The notes beneath the pieces are model-generated. The model saw only the letters and a list, made by a program, of their open reading frames with translations. It had not been told where the DNA came from and did no database searches. From assembly GCA_902782595.1 (NCBI GenBank), contig CACZNW010000049.1, positions 1-27,534 on the forward strand: a DNA stretch of 27,534 bases, read 5' to 3'. Shown piece after piece: positions 14,391 through 23,566 of this stretch. Each line of letters begins with the position of its first letter. The first letter of the stretch is position 1. This stretch comes from an uncultured Methanobrevibacter sp. Lineage in GTDB: Archaea; Methanobacteriota; Methanobacteria; Methanobacteriales; Methanobacteriaceae. Both the position numbers and the translations under genes were made by a program.

Positions 14391-16355
14391 ATGAAAAAAT
14401 TCGAACTGAAATCACCTTATAAACCGTTAGGTGACCAGCCAAAAGCCATTAATTCATTAGTTGAAGGTATAAATGATGGTGTACGTGAACAGACTCTTTT
14501 AGGTGTTACAGGTTCTGGAAAGACTTTTACAATGGCAAATGTTATTGAAAAAGTCCAAAAACCTACCCTTGTTATTTCACACAATAAAACTTTAGCCGCA
14601 CAGTTATATGAGGAATTTAAAGAGTTTTTCCCGGATAATGCGGTTGAATACTTTGTAAGTTATTATGATTATTATCAGCCTGAAGCCTATGTGCCGAGAA
14701 CCGACACTTTCATTGATAAGGAAGCTTCCATCAATGATGATATTGATATAATGAGGCACTCTGCAACTCAGTCACTTCTGTCAAGGGATGATGTGATTGT
14801 TGTAAGCAGTGTGAGTTGCATTTATGGTATAGGATCTCCTGAAGATTATGGTGAGTTTGCTTTTGGAATAGCTGTCGGCGATATTTATGACAGATCTGAA
14901 ATCCTTTCAAAACTTGTGTTTATGCAGTATGAGCGAAATGACATTGAATTTGACAGAGGTCAGTTCAGAGTCAGAGGGGATGTCATCGAAATCAATCCGG
15001 TTCACGGAACACCGCCGATAAGAATTGAACTTTTTGGCGATGAAATCGATGCCATCAGTTTAATTGACAGGGTCACGGGTAAAAAGAAGGAACCCCTTCA
15101 AAGATACATGATTTTCCCCGCAAAGCACTTTGTCGTCGGTCAGGACAAAATGGATGTCGCATTGTCAAAAATTAAAAGTGAACTTGATGAAAGGATTGCG
15201 GAGTTAAACTCAATGGGAAAGCTGCTGGAAGCTCAAAGACTTGAGCAACGAACCCGATTTGACATTGAAATGCTTCAGGAAATGGGATATTGTCCTGGAG
15301 TTGAAAACTATTCAATGCACTTGTCTGGCAGAAAATGGGGAGAAAAACCGTATTCACTTTTAAAATATTTCCCTGAAGATTTCTTAACAATAATAGATGA
15401 ATCTCACGTTACCGTTCCACAGATAAGGGGAATGTATAATGGTGACAGAGCCCGTAAGGAAACACTGGTTGAACATGGTTTCAGACTGCCTTCCGCTAAG
15501 GAAAACCGTCCTTTAAGATTTGATGAGTTCGAATCATCAGTTAATCAGGTTATCTATGTATCGGCAACACCCGGTCAGTATGAACTTGCCCGTTCAAGAA
15601 ATGTTGTTGAACAGATTATAAGGCCGACAGGACTTGTTGATCCTGAAGTTTTAATACGTCCCGTTACAGGACAGGTTGAAGATTTGCTCAAAGAGGTTAG
15701 ACTGATCGCTGAAAAGGATGAAAGGGTATTGGTTACTACATTAACTAAAAGAATGGCTGAAGATTTAACAGATTACTATGCGAGAATTGGCATTAAGGTA
15801 AGATACATGCACTCCGAAATCGATACGCTGGAGCGGATTGATATTGTAAACGATTTAAGAAGGGGCAAGTTTGACGTGCTGGTTGGTGTAAACCTTCTTC
15901 GTGAAGGTCTGGATTTACCTGAAGTTTCTTTGGTGGCTATTCTTGATGCGGATAAGGAAGGATTTTTAAGAAATGAAACTTCACTGATACAAACCATCGG
16001 ACGCGCCGCAAGAAACGTTAACGGCCGTGTAATAATGTATGTTGATGACATGACATACTCCGTTCAAAATGCATATGACACTACTCTCAAAAGACGCAAA
16101 CTTCAAATGAAATACAATGAAGTTCACAATATCACTCCAAAATCCACTCAGAGGACATTAAAAGAAAAACTTGCTGAAGAGGATGAAAAATACAAGGGTA
16201 TTGGTGCTGATGTCAGTAAAATGCCTAAAGATGAGCTTAATTTATTAATTAAAGATTTGGAAAAAGACATGAAGGATGCAGCTGCCAGACTTGACTTTGA
16301 AAGGGCTGCTGATTTAAGAAACAAACTTTATGCTTTAAAGGGCTTTGAAAAATAG
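14391..16355 (+). CDS. uvrB: UvrABC excision nuclease subunit B
   Basis: UvrB is the damage-verifying helicase-like subunit of bacterial-type nucleotide excision repair, loaded by UvrA and cut with UvrC. The 654-residue protein has Walker A GVTGSGKT (38-45), the DNA-clamping beta-hairpin region YYDYYQPEAYVP (91-102), the DESH box (IIDESHVT), SATPGQYE, the C-terminal helicase motifs with QTIGRAARN, and the UVR motif near 615-650 that contacts UvrA/UvrC. Length is normal. In methanogens this system is thought to have been acquired from bacteria. It is the third gene of the prs operon; uvrA follows in the same direction after a 402-bp gap with its own promoter. uvrC is not in the window. Confidence 0.97.
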   Translation: MKKFELKSPYKPLGDQPKAINSLVEGINDGVREQTLLGVTGSGKTFTMANVIEKVQKPTLVISHNKTLAAQLYEEFKEFFPDNAVEYFVSYYDYYQPEAYVPRTDTFIDKEASINDDIDIMRHSATQSLLSRDDVIVVSSVSCIYGIGSPEDYGEFAFGIAVGDIYDRSEILSKLVFMQYERNDIEFDRGQFRVRGDVIEINPVHGTPPIRIELFGDEIDAISLIDRVTGKKKEPLQRYMIFPAKHFVVGQDKMDVALSKIKSELDERIAELNSMGKLLEAQRLEQRTRFDIEMLQEMGYCPGVENYSMHLSGRKWGEKPYSLLKYFPEDFLTIIDESHVTVPQIRGMYNGDRARKETLVEHGFRLPSAKENRPLRFDEFESSVNQVIYVSATPGQYELARSRNVVEQIIRPTGLVDPEVLIRPVTGQVEDLLKEVRLIAEKDERVLVTTLTKRMAEDLTDYYARIGIKVRYMHSEIDTLERIDIVNDLRRGKFDVLVGVNLLREGLDLPEVSLVAILDADKEGFLRNETSLIQTIGRAARNVNGRVIMYVDDMTYSVQNAYDTTLKRRKLQMKYNEVHNITPKSTQRTLKEKLAEEDEKYKGIGADVSKMPKDELNLLIKDLEKDMKDAAARLDFERAADLRNKLYALKGFEK

Positions 16356-16757
16356 TGATTCTTTCCGGATGAATATTATTATTTCATTTCAATATTGATT
16401 TTTCTTTAAAAGATTATCAAATCAATATAATATTGGCACCGGTTCATATGGAAATAAATATTAAAGATTTAATTCATATTGTAGATTATATTCCTTAGAA
16501 GTATTTTTAAGAGAATATTTTTTTCAAAATGTGAAGGTTTTCAAGTATCGGTTATTGATTGTTTTGTGAATTTTGTAATTTCTCTTTTGGCAAAAAACAG
16601 ATGCCTGAATTCTAAAAGAAAATCCTTTGAGGTAAATTATATTAATTTGAAAAAAAGTAAATGAATTGGAATTATTAATAAGTGGGAATACTTTTCACAT
16701 GCTCTCTCTAAAGTATTTAATAGGGAGATTAATCTAATATAATTATGGAGTTTTAAC
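16356..16757. other. 402-bp gap between uvrB and uvrA with an eroded-looking open stretch
   Basis: No intact gene is visible. A short start-like segment at 16448-16497 (reading MEINIKDLIHIVDYIP, then TAG) is followed in another frame by a stop-free run of about 59 codons without a normal start (16485-16664) that reads as helical, basic protein. Together they look like a possible gene relic, though AT-rich chance sequence is not excluded. The last 75 bases hold the uvrA promoter. Confidence 0.35.
16708..16750 (+). promoter_or_regulatory. uvrA promoter, small palindrome and ribosome site
   Basis: An AAAGTATTTAATAGG box (about 16710-16724) lies about 45 bases before the ATG. AGATTAATCT (16726-16735), a 10-bp palindrome, falls between the box and the expected start of transcription, a position suited to repression. 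GGAG (16746-16749) lies 8 bases before the ATG. Confidence 0.4.
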
Positions 16758-19643
16758 ATGACTGAAAATAAAAAACAGATTGTCATCAAGGGTGCACGCG
16801 AGCACAATCTTCAGGATATTGATGTCAGCGTTCCCCGTGATGAATTCATTGTAATTACAGGGCTTAGTGGATCTGGAAAGTCTTCACTGGCTTTTGATAC
16901 AATTTATGCTGAAGGACAGCGTAGATATGTTGAGTCACTGTCTGCTTATGCAAGACAATTCTTGGGGCAGATGAAAAAACCGGAAATGGAATCTATTGAA
17001 GGGCTGTCTCCGGCAATTTCAATCGACCAGAAAACTACAAGGGAAAATCCGAGATCCACAGTCGGTACAATCACTGAAATTTATGATTATTTAAGACTGT
17101 TATATGCAAGAATTGGAATTCCTCATTGTCCGAATTGTGGTAAGGAAATCTCGCAGCAGACCATCGGTCAGATTGCCGAAGCAGTCATCGAAGAGGGTGA
17201 AGGAATCAAAATTCAAATATTGTCTCCTATTGTAAGAGATAAGAAAGGCCAGTTCAAGGATGTTCTCGAAGACCTTAGAAATAAGGGTTTTGTAAGAGTA
17301 AGGGTTGACGGTGAAATCAGAGGTCTTGAAGAAGATATAGGCCTTGCAAAAACATACCGGCACAGCATTGATGTTGTGGTGGACAGGCTCAAAATTCGTA
17401 AGGATGTTGACTTTAAAAGAAGGCTTGTTGACTCTCTGGAAACTGCAGCGGAGTTTGCAGGAGGTTTAATAACAGTTTTATTTGATAATGGCGGTGAGGA
17501 ATATGAGAAGAAATACTCAGAACACTTTGCCTGTGTTGACTGTGGAATAAACTTTGAAGAGCTGACTCCTAGGATGTTTTCTTTCAACGCCCCTCAGGGT
17601 GCATGTCCCGAATGTAATGGTATCGGCTCTAAAATGGAAATTGACCCGGATTTGATAGTTCCCGATAAAACTTTAACCTTAAACGAAGGAGCAATCGCTC
17701 CATGGTCAAAATCATCCAAAAGAGAAAATTATTACTATCAGATGCTTGAAGCTGTTTCAAATCACTTTGGATTCAGTATGGATGTTCCATTCAATGAACT
17801 GGATGAGGAATATCAGAATACCATTCTTTATGGTTGCAATGACAAGATTCCGTTTACTTTTAAAAGAAGAAATAAATCTTACATGGTCAACCGTAAATTT
17901 GAAGGGGTAATTCCCAGAATGGAGAGGTTATACTTTGAAACCAAATCCAACTACTCAAGAAAATACATTTCAAAATTCATGAGTGACAGGAAATGCCATG
18001 TTTGTGACGGAAAACGTTTAAGACCTGAAGTCCTGGCAGTTACCGTTGGCGGAAAATCAATTATTGATGTGTGTGATTTGGCCATTAAGGATTCCTATCA
18101 GTTCTTCCAGGATCTTGAATTAACCGAACGTGAAATGTTCATCGCAAAAGAAGTTTTAAAAGAGATTAAAGAACGTTTGAGCTTTTTAGTTGAAGTAGGA
18201 CTTGACTATCTGTCAATGTCAAGGTCTTCCGGTACATTATCAGGTGGAGAAGCACAGAGAATCAGATTGGCCACTCAGATTGGTTCCGGATTGGTGGGTG
18301 TGCTCTACATTTTGGATGAGCCGAGTATCGGACTTCATCAAAGGGATAATATTAAACTCATAGAAGCTCTTAAAAGACTTAAGGATTTGGGAAATACTCT
18401 TGTAGTTGTTGAGCACGATGAGGAAACTATTCTTTCAGCAGACCATGTTGTGGACATCGGTCCCGGAGCGGGTGAGCATGGAGGTAAGATTGTTGCTCAG
18501 GGAACTCCGATGGACATAATGAAAAACCCCGACTCAATTACAGGCCAGTATATCTCAAGAGTTAAAAAGATTGATATTCCAAAGAAAAGACGTCCGGGTA
18601 ATGGTAAATTTATTAAGATTATCGGAGCGGCTCAGAACAACTTAAAGGAAATCGATGTTGAAATACCACTGGGAAAATTTACTTGCGTAACCGGCGTCAG
18701 CGGTTCGGGTAAAAGCAGTCTGATAAATGAAATCCTATACAAGGGAGCTCAGGGCAAATTATATAAAAAATTCATGTTTGCAGGTAAATATAAGGAAATT
18801 GAAGGACTGGAAAACATTGATAAGGTAATTGCAATTGACCAGAAACCGATTGGAAGAACACCAAGGTCAAATCCGGCAACTTATACTGGAGTATTTACTG
18901 ATATCCGTGACCTGTTTGCAAACACTCCCGAATCTAAGGCAAGAGGATACAAGCCGGGAAGATTTTCATTCAATGTTAAGGGCGGAAGATGCGAAGCGTG
19001 TACCGGTGACGGTATTGTTCAGATTGAAATGCACTTTTTGGCCGATGTCTATGTTCCATGTGAAGTTTGCGGCGGTAAAAGATACAATGAAGAGACTCTC
19101 GATATAAGGTACAAGGGTAAAAATATTTATGAAGTCCTGGAAATGACTGTTGAGGAAGCATTGGAATTTTTCGAAAACATTCCTAAAATCACCAAAAAAC
19201 TTCAGACATTATACGACGTTGGATTGGGTTATATGAAAATAGGTCAGCCTGCAACAACCCTGTCAGGCGGTGAAGCTCAAAGAATTAAACTTGCTAAAGA
19301 GTTATCAAGAACAAGCACTGGTAAAACATTATATATCCTTGATGAACCAACAACCGGTCTTCATTTTGCAGATATTAAAAGATTACTAGAAGTTCTGGCC
19401 AGATTAACAGATGCCGGCAATTCCGTGGTTGTCATTGAACATAATCTCGATGTCATTAAGACTGCTGATTATATCATCGACCTTGGTCCCGAAGGAGGGG
19501 ACGGCGGTGGAGAGGTAATAGCTACCGGAACGCCTGAAGAGGTTTCAGAGTCCGGAACTTACACTGGAGAGTTTTTAGAAAAAATGCTTAATGAAAACAT
19601 AACTCCATATGCAAAAGAATTGGTAGAGGATATTGGTAAATAA
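16758..19643 (+). CDS. uvrA: UvrABC excision nuclease subunit A
   Basis: UvrA is the damage-sensing dimeric ABC ATPase that delivers UvrB to lesions. The 961-residue protein has two ABC modules: the first P-loop GLSGSGKSSLAF (35-46) and ABC signature TLSGGEAQRIRLA with ILDEPSIGLH; the second P-loop GVSGSGKSSL and signature TLSGGEAQRIKLA with ILDEPTTGLH. The zinc-binding CxxC pairs are present (CPNCGKE, CVDCG/CPECNG, CHVCDG, CEACTGDG/CEVCGGKR), as is the UvrB-binding region between them. Length is typical. It has its own TATA promoter and a GGAG site, so it can be expressed apart from uvrB. Assignment is certain. Confidence 0.98.
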   Translation: MTENKKQIVIKGAREHNLQDIDVSVPRDEFIVITGLSGSGKSSLAFDTIYAEGQRRYVESLSAYARQFLGQMKKPEMESIEGLSPAISIDQKTTRENPRSTVGTITEIYDYLRLLYARIGIPHCPNCGKEISQQTIGQIAEAVIEEGEGIKIQILSPIVRDKKGQFKDVLEDLRNKGFVRVRVDGEIRGLEEDIGLAKTYRHSIDVVVDRLKIRKDVDFKRRLVDSLETAAEFAGGLITVLFDNGGEEYEKKYSEHFACVDCGINFEELTPRMFSFNAPQGACPECNGIGSKMEIDPDLIVPDKTLTLNEGAIAPWSKSSKRENYYYQMLEAVSNHFGFSMDVPFNELDEEYQNTILYGCNDKIPFTFKRRNKSYMVNRKFEGVIPRMERLYFETKSNYSRKYISKFMSDRKCHVCDGKRLRPEVLAVTVGGKSIIDVCDLAIKDSYQFFQDLELTEREMFIAKEVLKEIKERLSFLVEVGLDYLSMSRSSGTLSGGEAQRIRLATQIGSGLVGVLYILDEPSIGLHQRDNIKLIEALKRLKDLGNTLVVVEHDEETILSADHVVDIGPGAGEHGGKIVAQGTPMDIMKNPDSITGQYISRVKKIDIPKKRRPGNGKFIKIIGAAQNNLKEIDVEIPLGKFTCVTGVSGSGKSSLINEILYKGAQGKLYKKFMFAGKYKEIEGLENIDKVIAIDQKPIGRTPRSNPATYTGVFTDIRDLFANTPESKARGYKPGRFSFNVKGGRCEACTGDGIVQIEMHFLADVYVPCEVCGGKRYNEETLDIRYKGKNIYEVLEMTVEEALEFFENIPKITKKLQTLYDVGLGYMKIGQPATTLSGGEAQRIKLAKELSRTSTGKTLYILDEPTTGLHFADIKRLLEVLARLTDAGNSVVVIEHNLDVIKTADYIIDLGPEGGDGGGEVIATGTPEEVSESGTYTGEFLEKMLNENITPYAKELVEDIGK

Positions 19644-19662
19644 TTAAAATCTACTTATTCTT

Positions 19663-19680
19663 TAAATTTTTTTAAAAACA
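19663..19680 (+). terminator. T-rich 3' end after uvrA
   Basis: TTCTTTAAATTTTTTTA shortly after the uvrA stop is a T-run of the kind that ends archaeal transcripts. No strong stem precedes it. Confidence 0.35.
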
Positions 19681-19825
19681 TTTCAGGCAGTGTTTTACTT
19701 GGTAAAATTTCATATAAAACAGTTTTAAGGCAGATTAAACTGTAATTTTAAGATTTTACTATACTTCTCTTTTCATTTGAAATAGAAAAAACCTGTTATT
19801 CCTTTAACATGCAAACATTTCAAAC

Positions 19826-19875
19826 ACTCAATTATTTAACATATGTCAAACTAACTATTTCTATATAAGGTGATA
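19826..19875 (+). promoter_or_regulatory. Promoter and ribosome site of the DUF368 gene
   Basis: CAATTATTTAACATATG gives a plausible TATA element about 40 bases before the start. GGTGAT (19869-19874) sits three bases before the TTG at 19878 and decides this unusual start. Confidence 0.4.
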
Positions 19876-19877
19876 AA

Positions 19878-20747
19878 TTGAGTTTTGATATTAAGGAAGC
19901 TATACTGATATTTATTCGCGGAGTCCTTATGGGTTCTGCAGATATTGTTCCGGGAGTTTCGGGAGGAACAATTGCATTAATAACTGGAATTTATGCTCAT
20001 TTGGTTGAAGCAATAAGTAATATTAAGTTTGGTTTTATAAAACCCTTATTTAAAGCTGATTTTAAGGGATTTTGGAATAAGTTACTTGAGGAAATAGATT
20101 TTAAATTTTTCATCCCGCTGGTATTGGGTATTGGAATTGCCTTTTTAACACTTGCAAAGGTCGTTACATACTGTATGGACAATTACACTGCATTGACATA
20201 TGCGTTCTTTTTAGGTTTAATCATATCTTCAGCGGTGATTTTATTCAGAAAACTCAATAAGGTTAACTTAAAAAACATTATATTTGCCATAATCGGTGCT
20301 ATTTTAACATATATTTTTGTAAGTTTAAATCCGATTGCAGCTAATCATTCGTTAATTGTCATATTCATCTCAGGTATGATAGCGATTTGTGCAATGATTC
20401 TGCCGGGGATTTCAGGTTCATTTTTGCTGCTGCTTTTGGGACAATACAAATACATGCTGAATGCCCTTCATAATCTTCAGATTGCAGATATTGTTGTTTT
20501 TGTGGTTGGTGCCCTGATTGGTATTCTTGGATTTTCAAAAATACTTAATTATTTGCTTAAAAACTATGAAGAAGTTACAATGGCATTTCTTATTGGTGTT
20601 ATGTTAGGATCTTTAAAAGTTCCGGCAGTTGAAATCGTCAATTCAGTCAGCATTAATTTTTCAGGTTTATTGCTGTGTATTGTTGTTGCGGTTATCGGTT
20701 TTGCCCTAATTATTGTTCTGGAAACCAGATTTGATTATATGGAGTGA
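19878..20747 (+). CDS. DUF368 membrane protein, PopT-like polyprenyl-phosphate transporter
   Basis: DUF368 proteins (PopT) were identified in bacteria as carriers that return undecaprenyl phosphate across the membrane; in an archaeon the equivalent would be recycling of a lipid carrier for cell-wall or glycan synthesis (inference). The 289-residue protein has about eight hydrophobic helices and two matching re-entrant motifs, MGSADIVPGVSGGT (18-31) and MILPGISGSFLLL (173-185), showing an internal repeat. TTG 19878 is chosen because GGTGAT lies just upstream and the conserved domain begins almost at once; the next Met (residue 18) would cut into the first motif. It is a single gene ending in a strong terminator. 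Confidence 0.88.
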   Translation: MSFDIKEAILIFIRGVLMGSADIVPGVSGGTIALITGIYAHLVEAISNIKFGFIKPLFKADFKGFWNKLLEEIDFKFFIPLVLGIGIAFLTLAKVVTYCMDNYTALTYAFFLGLIISSAVILFRKLNKVNLKNIIFAIIGAILTYIFVSLNPIAANHSLIVIFISGMIAICAMILPGISGSFLLLLLGQYKYMLNALHNLQIADIVVFVVGALIGILGFSKILNYLLKNYEEVTMAFLIGVMLGSLKVPAVEIVNSVSINFSGLLLCIVVAVIGFALIIVLETRFDYME

Positions 20748-20784
20748 ATAAAGCAAATTTTTCACTCATTCTATTTTTTTTTGA
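20742..20784 (+). terminator. Hairpin plus T9 run after the DUF368 gene
   Basis: GAGTGAA (20742-20748), which includes the stop codon, pairs with TTCACTC (20761-20767); the sequence then continues ATTCTA and a run of nine T. It is the best intrinsic-type terminator in the window. Confidence 0.65.
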
Positions 20785-20931
20785 ATTATTGTTTAATGTA
20801 TAATCATAATTTAACTATTTTGTCAAAACAAACATGTTACAATTTAAATAATGTGGATTTTGATTGAAATTCATATGAACAGAAAACATGTAGTCACGGC
20901 AATCGTTTTCAGCAGAAATTTCATGATTGAT

Positions 20932-20965
20932 TTAAAATTTATTAACAATTAAAAATATAATATTA
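20932..20965 (+). promoter_or_regulatory. Promoter of the helicase-HerA-like operon
   Basis: AAAATTTATTAAC (about 20934-20946) is centred about 27 bases before the ATG at 20969, and there is no ribosome site, so the mRNA is probably leaderless. A second AT box (AAAAATATAATATTA) lies closer to the start. Confidence 0.4.
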
Positions 20966-20968
20966 ACA

Positions 20969-23560
20969 ATGCTAGTTTTAAAGAAAGTTAAAAAACAGTG
21001 GAGGTTATATCCCATCGGTTCTCCAAAGGGGGCTTTAAATCATAAAAGGGAACCTGAATTTGTAGGTAATATTAAATTTACAAATAAGGGTGATTCATTA
21101 GCCATTTCCAGATTTGTAGCGGATTATAACTTTAAAGATAAATCCACTTTAAATGAAAAGCTTGTTCCTCCGGGCGAAGTAATTAAACTTTTACGTTCAC
21201 AGGCTGTTTTTCTTGCAACTCCGGATAAGAAAGTGGAAAACTACTTAAAATCACTTAATATCAAGGTCAGAAAAACTCAGGTCTGCGATTATTGTGCATA
21301 TGATGGAAACATTACCATTGTCAATTCATCATATTCCTATAAATACCACAGTCAGTTGATATGTAAGGATTGTGCTCATGATACAATTAAAGAGGAGTTG
21401 AAACTCCAGGGTTTTGATAAAAAAATTTTCAGAAACCTTAAAAAGACTCTGGAAAAAACCGGCAGTTTGGAAAAGACCCTTTCAGTTTTGGATCCTCATT
21501 TTGATCCTTTAAAAAACAGGAAACTGACACTGTTTGATAAAACAAGAAAATCAAAGCATATAGTTCCTCCGGTTGATATGAAAAGGCTTAAAATTCCCAA
21601 AAAGTTTAAAAAGATTCTTTTGGATTCGGGGAATGCCAGACTGTTGCCTGTTCAATACCTTTCCATTAAGGAAGGGCTTTTAAAGGGTGAAGATTTACTG
21701 GTTGTCAGTGCAACGGGTTCGGGTAAGACCCTGGTCGGAGAGTTGGCGGGTATCACGCAGGTGTTAAACGGTAAGAAATTTGTTTTTCTAACTCCTCTGG
21801 TGGCTCTTGCAAATCAGAAATATCGTGATTTTAAAAAGAAATATTCAAAACTTGGCCTGAATGTTGCCATTAAGGTTGGAAGGAACCGTGTCAAGGCAAA
21901 GGGCGAACTCAACCTTCCGGATTCTGATGTTTCAAAAGCTGACATTGTTGTTGCAACTTATGAGGGAATTGATTATCTTTTGAGAAACGGCAATTCTGAC
22001 AGATTGTCAAACTTGGGTGTTGTTTTAATTGATGAAATCCACATGATTGATGATGAAGACCGTGGAACACGTTTAAACGGATTGATTAAAAGGGTTAAAC
22101 ATTTATATCCTGAAACTCAGATTATCGGACTGTCTGCAACTGTCAAAAACCCTGAATTTTTAGCGGAAGAATTCAGCATGAAACTGGTTGAATATTCCGA
22201 GCGCCCGGTTCCGCTGGAAAGACACCTTGTATATGTGAGAAACGAAGCTCAGAAAAGACATATAATGCAGAAGCTTGTCAAAAGGGAATTCAACACCAAA
22301 TCCAAGAAGGGATTCAGAGGCCAAACCATAATATTCACCAATTCAAGACGTAAAACTCACCAGATTGCTAATTTCTTAAGCAATAAGCATGTCAATGCAC
22401 AGGCTTATCATGCGGGTTTGTCCTATTATAAAAAGGAAAAAATAGAAAAGGACTTTGATAAGGGCAGAATATCATGTGTAGTAACAACCGCAGCCCTTGC
22501 GGCGGGTGTTGACTTTCCGGCTTCACAGGTAATTTTTGACTCTCTGGTTATGGGAAACAAATGGATCAATCCCAATGAATTCGCCCAGATGCTTGGACGT
22601 GCGGGAAGACCTTCCTATCATGACAGGGGCATAGTATATCTCCTGCCGGAAGTGGGCAATGATTTTGCGGGCCAGTCAGAAGAGGCAATGGCGCTGGATC
22701 TTCTGGAAAGCAACAGTGATGATGTATACATTGAATATGACGAGGAATCTTCATACGAACAGATTCTTGCAGACATCTCCTCAACTTCAATCAAATCGTT
22801 TGATGAGCTGAACAAATTCTATAAAAACATTGATGTTCCGATAAGCATTAAAATAGCCACGGATGAAATGCAGAATTTGGGTTTAATCAACAGGTCGCCA
22901 AACAATAAACTGGAAGTTACCCGATACGGTAGGGCTGCATCGGTTTCATTTTTATCAATAGATGAGGCAGAATTCATCAAAACCAATTTAAACAATCACA
23001 GTTACTTGAAAAATTATGTTGGATTGTCTCCTATGTATAAGAAAAAAGACAAATATGACAAACTGAAGGTTCTGGTTCTTGCAATGGCAATTGATCTGGA
23101 GATGTTTGACAATGCGTATCTGTCAAGTGTTATTCACAATCAGATATCAAACGCTTTGAAAATTAAATTTTCAACAAGACTGTTTGCGGAATCAACATTG
23201 GACATTATTTCAAGTGGTGAAGCAATAGACAAGGTTGACAAGAAATTCCAGGATGCGTTAATTGCAATACAATCAGACTTCCTGCAGTGCAGATGTCAGG
23301 ACAGGCCGTTTTGCAGGTGTCTTCAGAGGGGAATTTCAGAAGTGATTGTTCATGAAAGGCTCAAGGGCAAGGACCCCCAGGACATATCCACAAAATTATT
23401 CAGAAAGTATCAGATTCAGATATATCCTGGAGATATTTTTTCATGGCTGGATAACTTCGTTAAAAACCTTGATGCAATTAAAAGAATTGCAAAAGCTTAT
23501 AATAAAAATAATATAGTTAAAAAAACTAATTACTTAATTAAGAAAATAGAAAATGGGTGA
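20969..23560 (+). CDS. Archaeal DEAD/DEAH superfamily 2 helicase, Ski2-like, DUF5814 type, with zinc motifs
   Basis: An 863-residue ATP-driven helicase. The N-terminal about 200 residues form an archaeal-specific region with a likely zinc finger (Cys106, Cys109, Cys132, Cys135). The helicase core has Walker A SATGSGKT (247-254), TPLVALANQK (275-284), DEIH (355-358), SAT (389-391), the AYHAGLSYYKKE block and QMLGRAGRP (539-547), resembling Ski2/Hel308 enzymes. The C-terminal part has a second Cys cluster CRCQDRPFCRC (773-783) and a helix-rich tail. The domain plan fits the archaeal family I recall as DUF5814-type; its cellular role is not established, though DNA repair or RNA handling is likely. 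The HerA-like gene follows after 6 bases. Confidence 0.88.
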   Translation: MLVLKKVKKQWRLYPIGSPKGALNHKREPEFVGNIKFTNKGDSLAISRFVADYNFKDKSTLNEKLVPPGEVIKLLRSQAVFLATPDKKVENYLKSLNIKVRKTQVCDYCAYDGNITIVNSSYSYKYHSQLICKDCAHDTIKEELKLQGFDKKIFRNLKKTLEKTGSLEKTLSVLDPHFDPLKNRKLTLFDKTRKSKHIVPPVDMKRLKIPKKFKKILLDSGNARLLPVQYLSIKEGLLKGEDLLVVSATGSGKTLVGELAGITQVLNGKKFVFLTPLVALANQKYRDFKKKYSKLGLNVAIKVGRNRVKAKGELNLPDSDVSKADIVVATYEGIDYLLRNGNSDRLSNLGVVLIDEIHMIDDEDRGTRLNGLIKRVKHLYPETQIIGLSATVKNPEFLAEEFSMKLVEYSERPVPLERHLVYVRNEAQKRHIMQKLVKREFNTKSKKGFRGQTIIFTNSRRKTHQIANFLSNKHVNAQAYHAGLSYYKKEKIEKDFDKGRISCVVTTAALAAGVDFPASQVIFDSLVMGNKWINPNEFAQMLGRAGRPSYHDRGIVYLLPEVGNDFAGQSEEAMALDLLESNSDDVYIEYDEESSYEQILADISSTSIKSFDELNKFYKNIDVPISIKIATDEMQNLGLINRSPNNKLEVTRYGRAASVSFLSIDEAEFIKTNLNNHSYLKNYVGLSPMYKKKDKYDKLKVLVLAMAIDLEMFDNAYLSSVIHNQISNALKIKFSTRLFAESTLDIISSGEAIDKVDKKFQDALIAIQSDFLQCRCQDRPFCRCLQRGISEVIVHERLKGKDPQDISTKLFRKYQIQIYPGDIFSWLDNFVKNLDAIKRIAKAYNKNNIVKKTNYLIKKIENG

Positions 23561-23566
23561 AAATAA

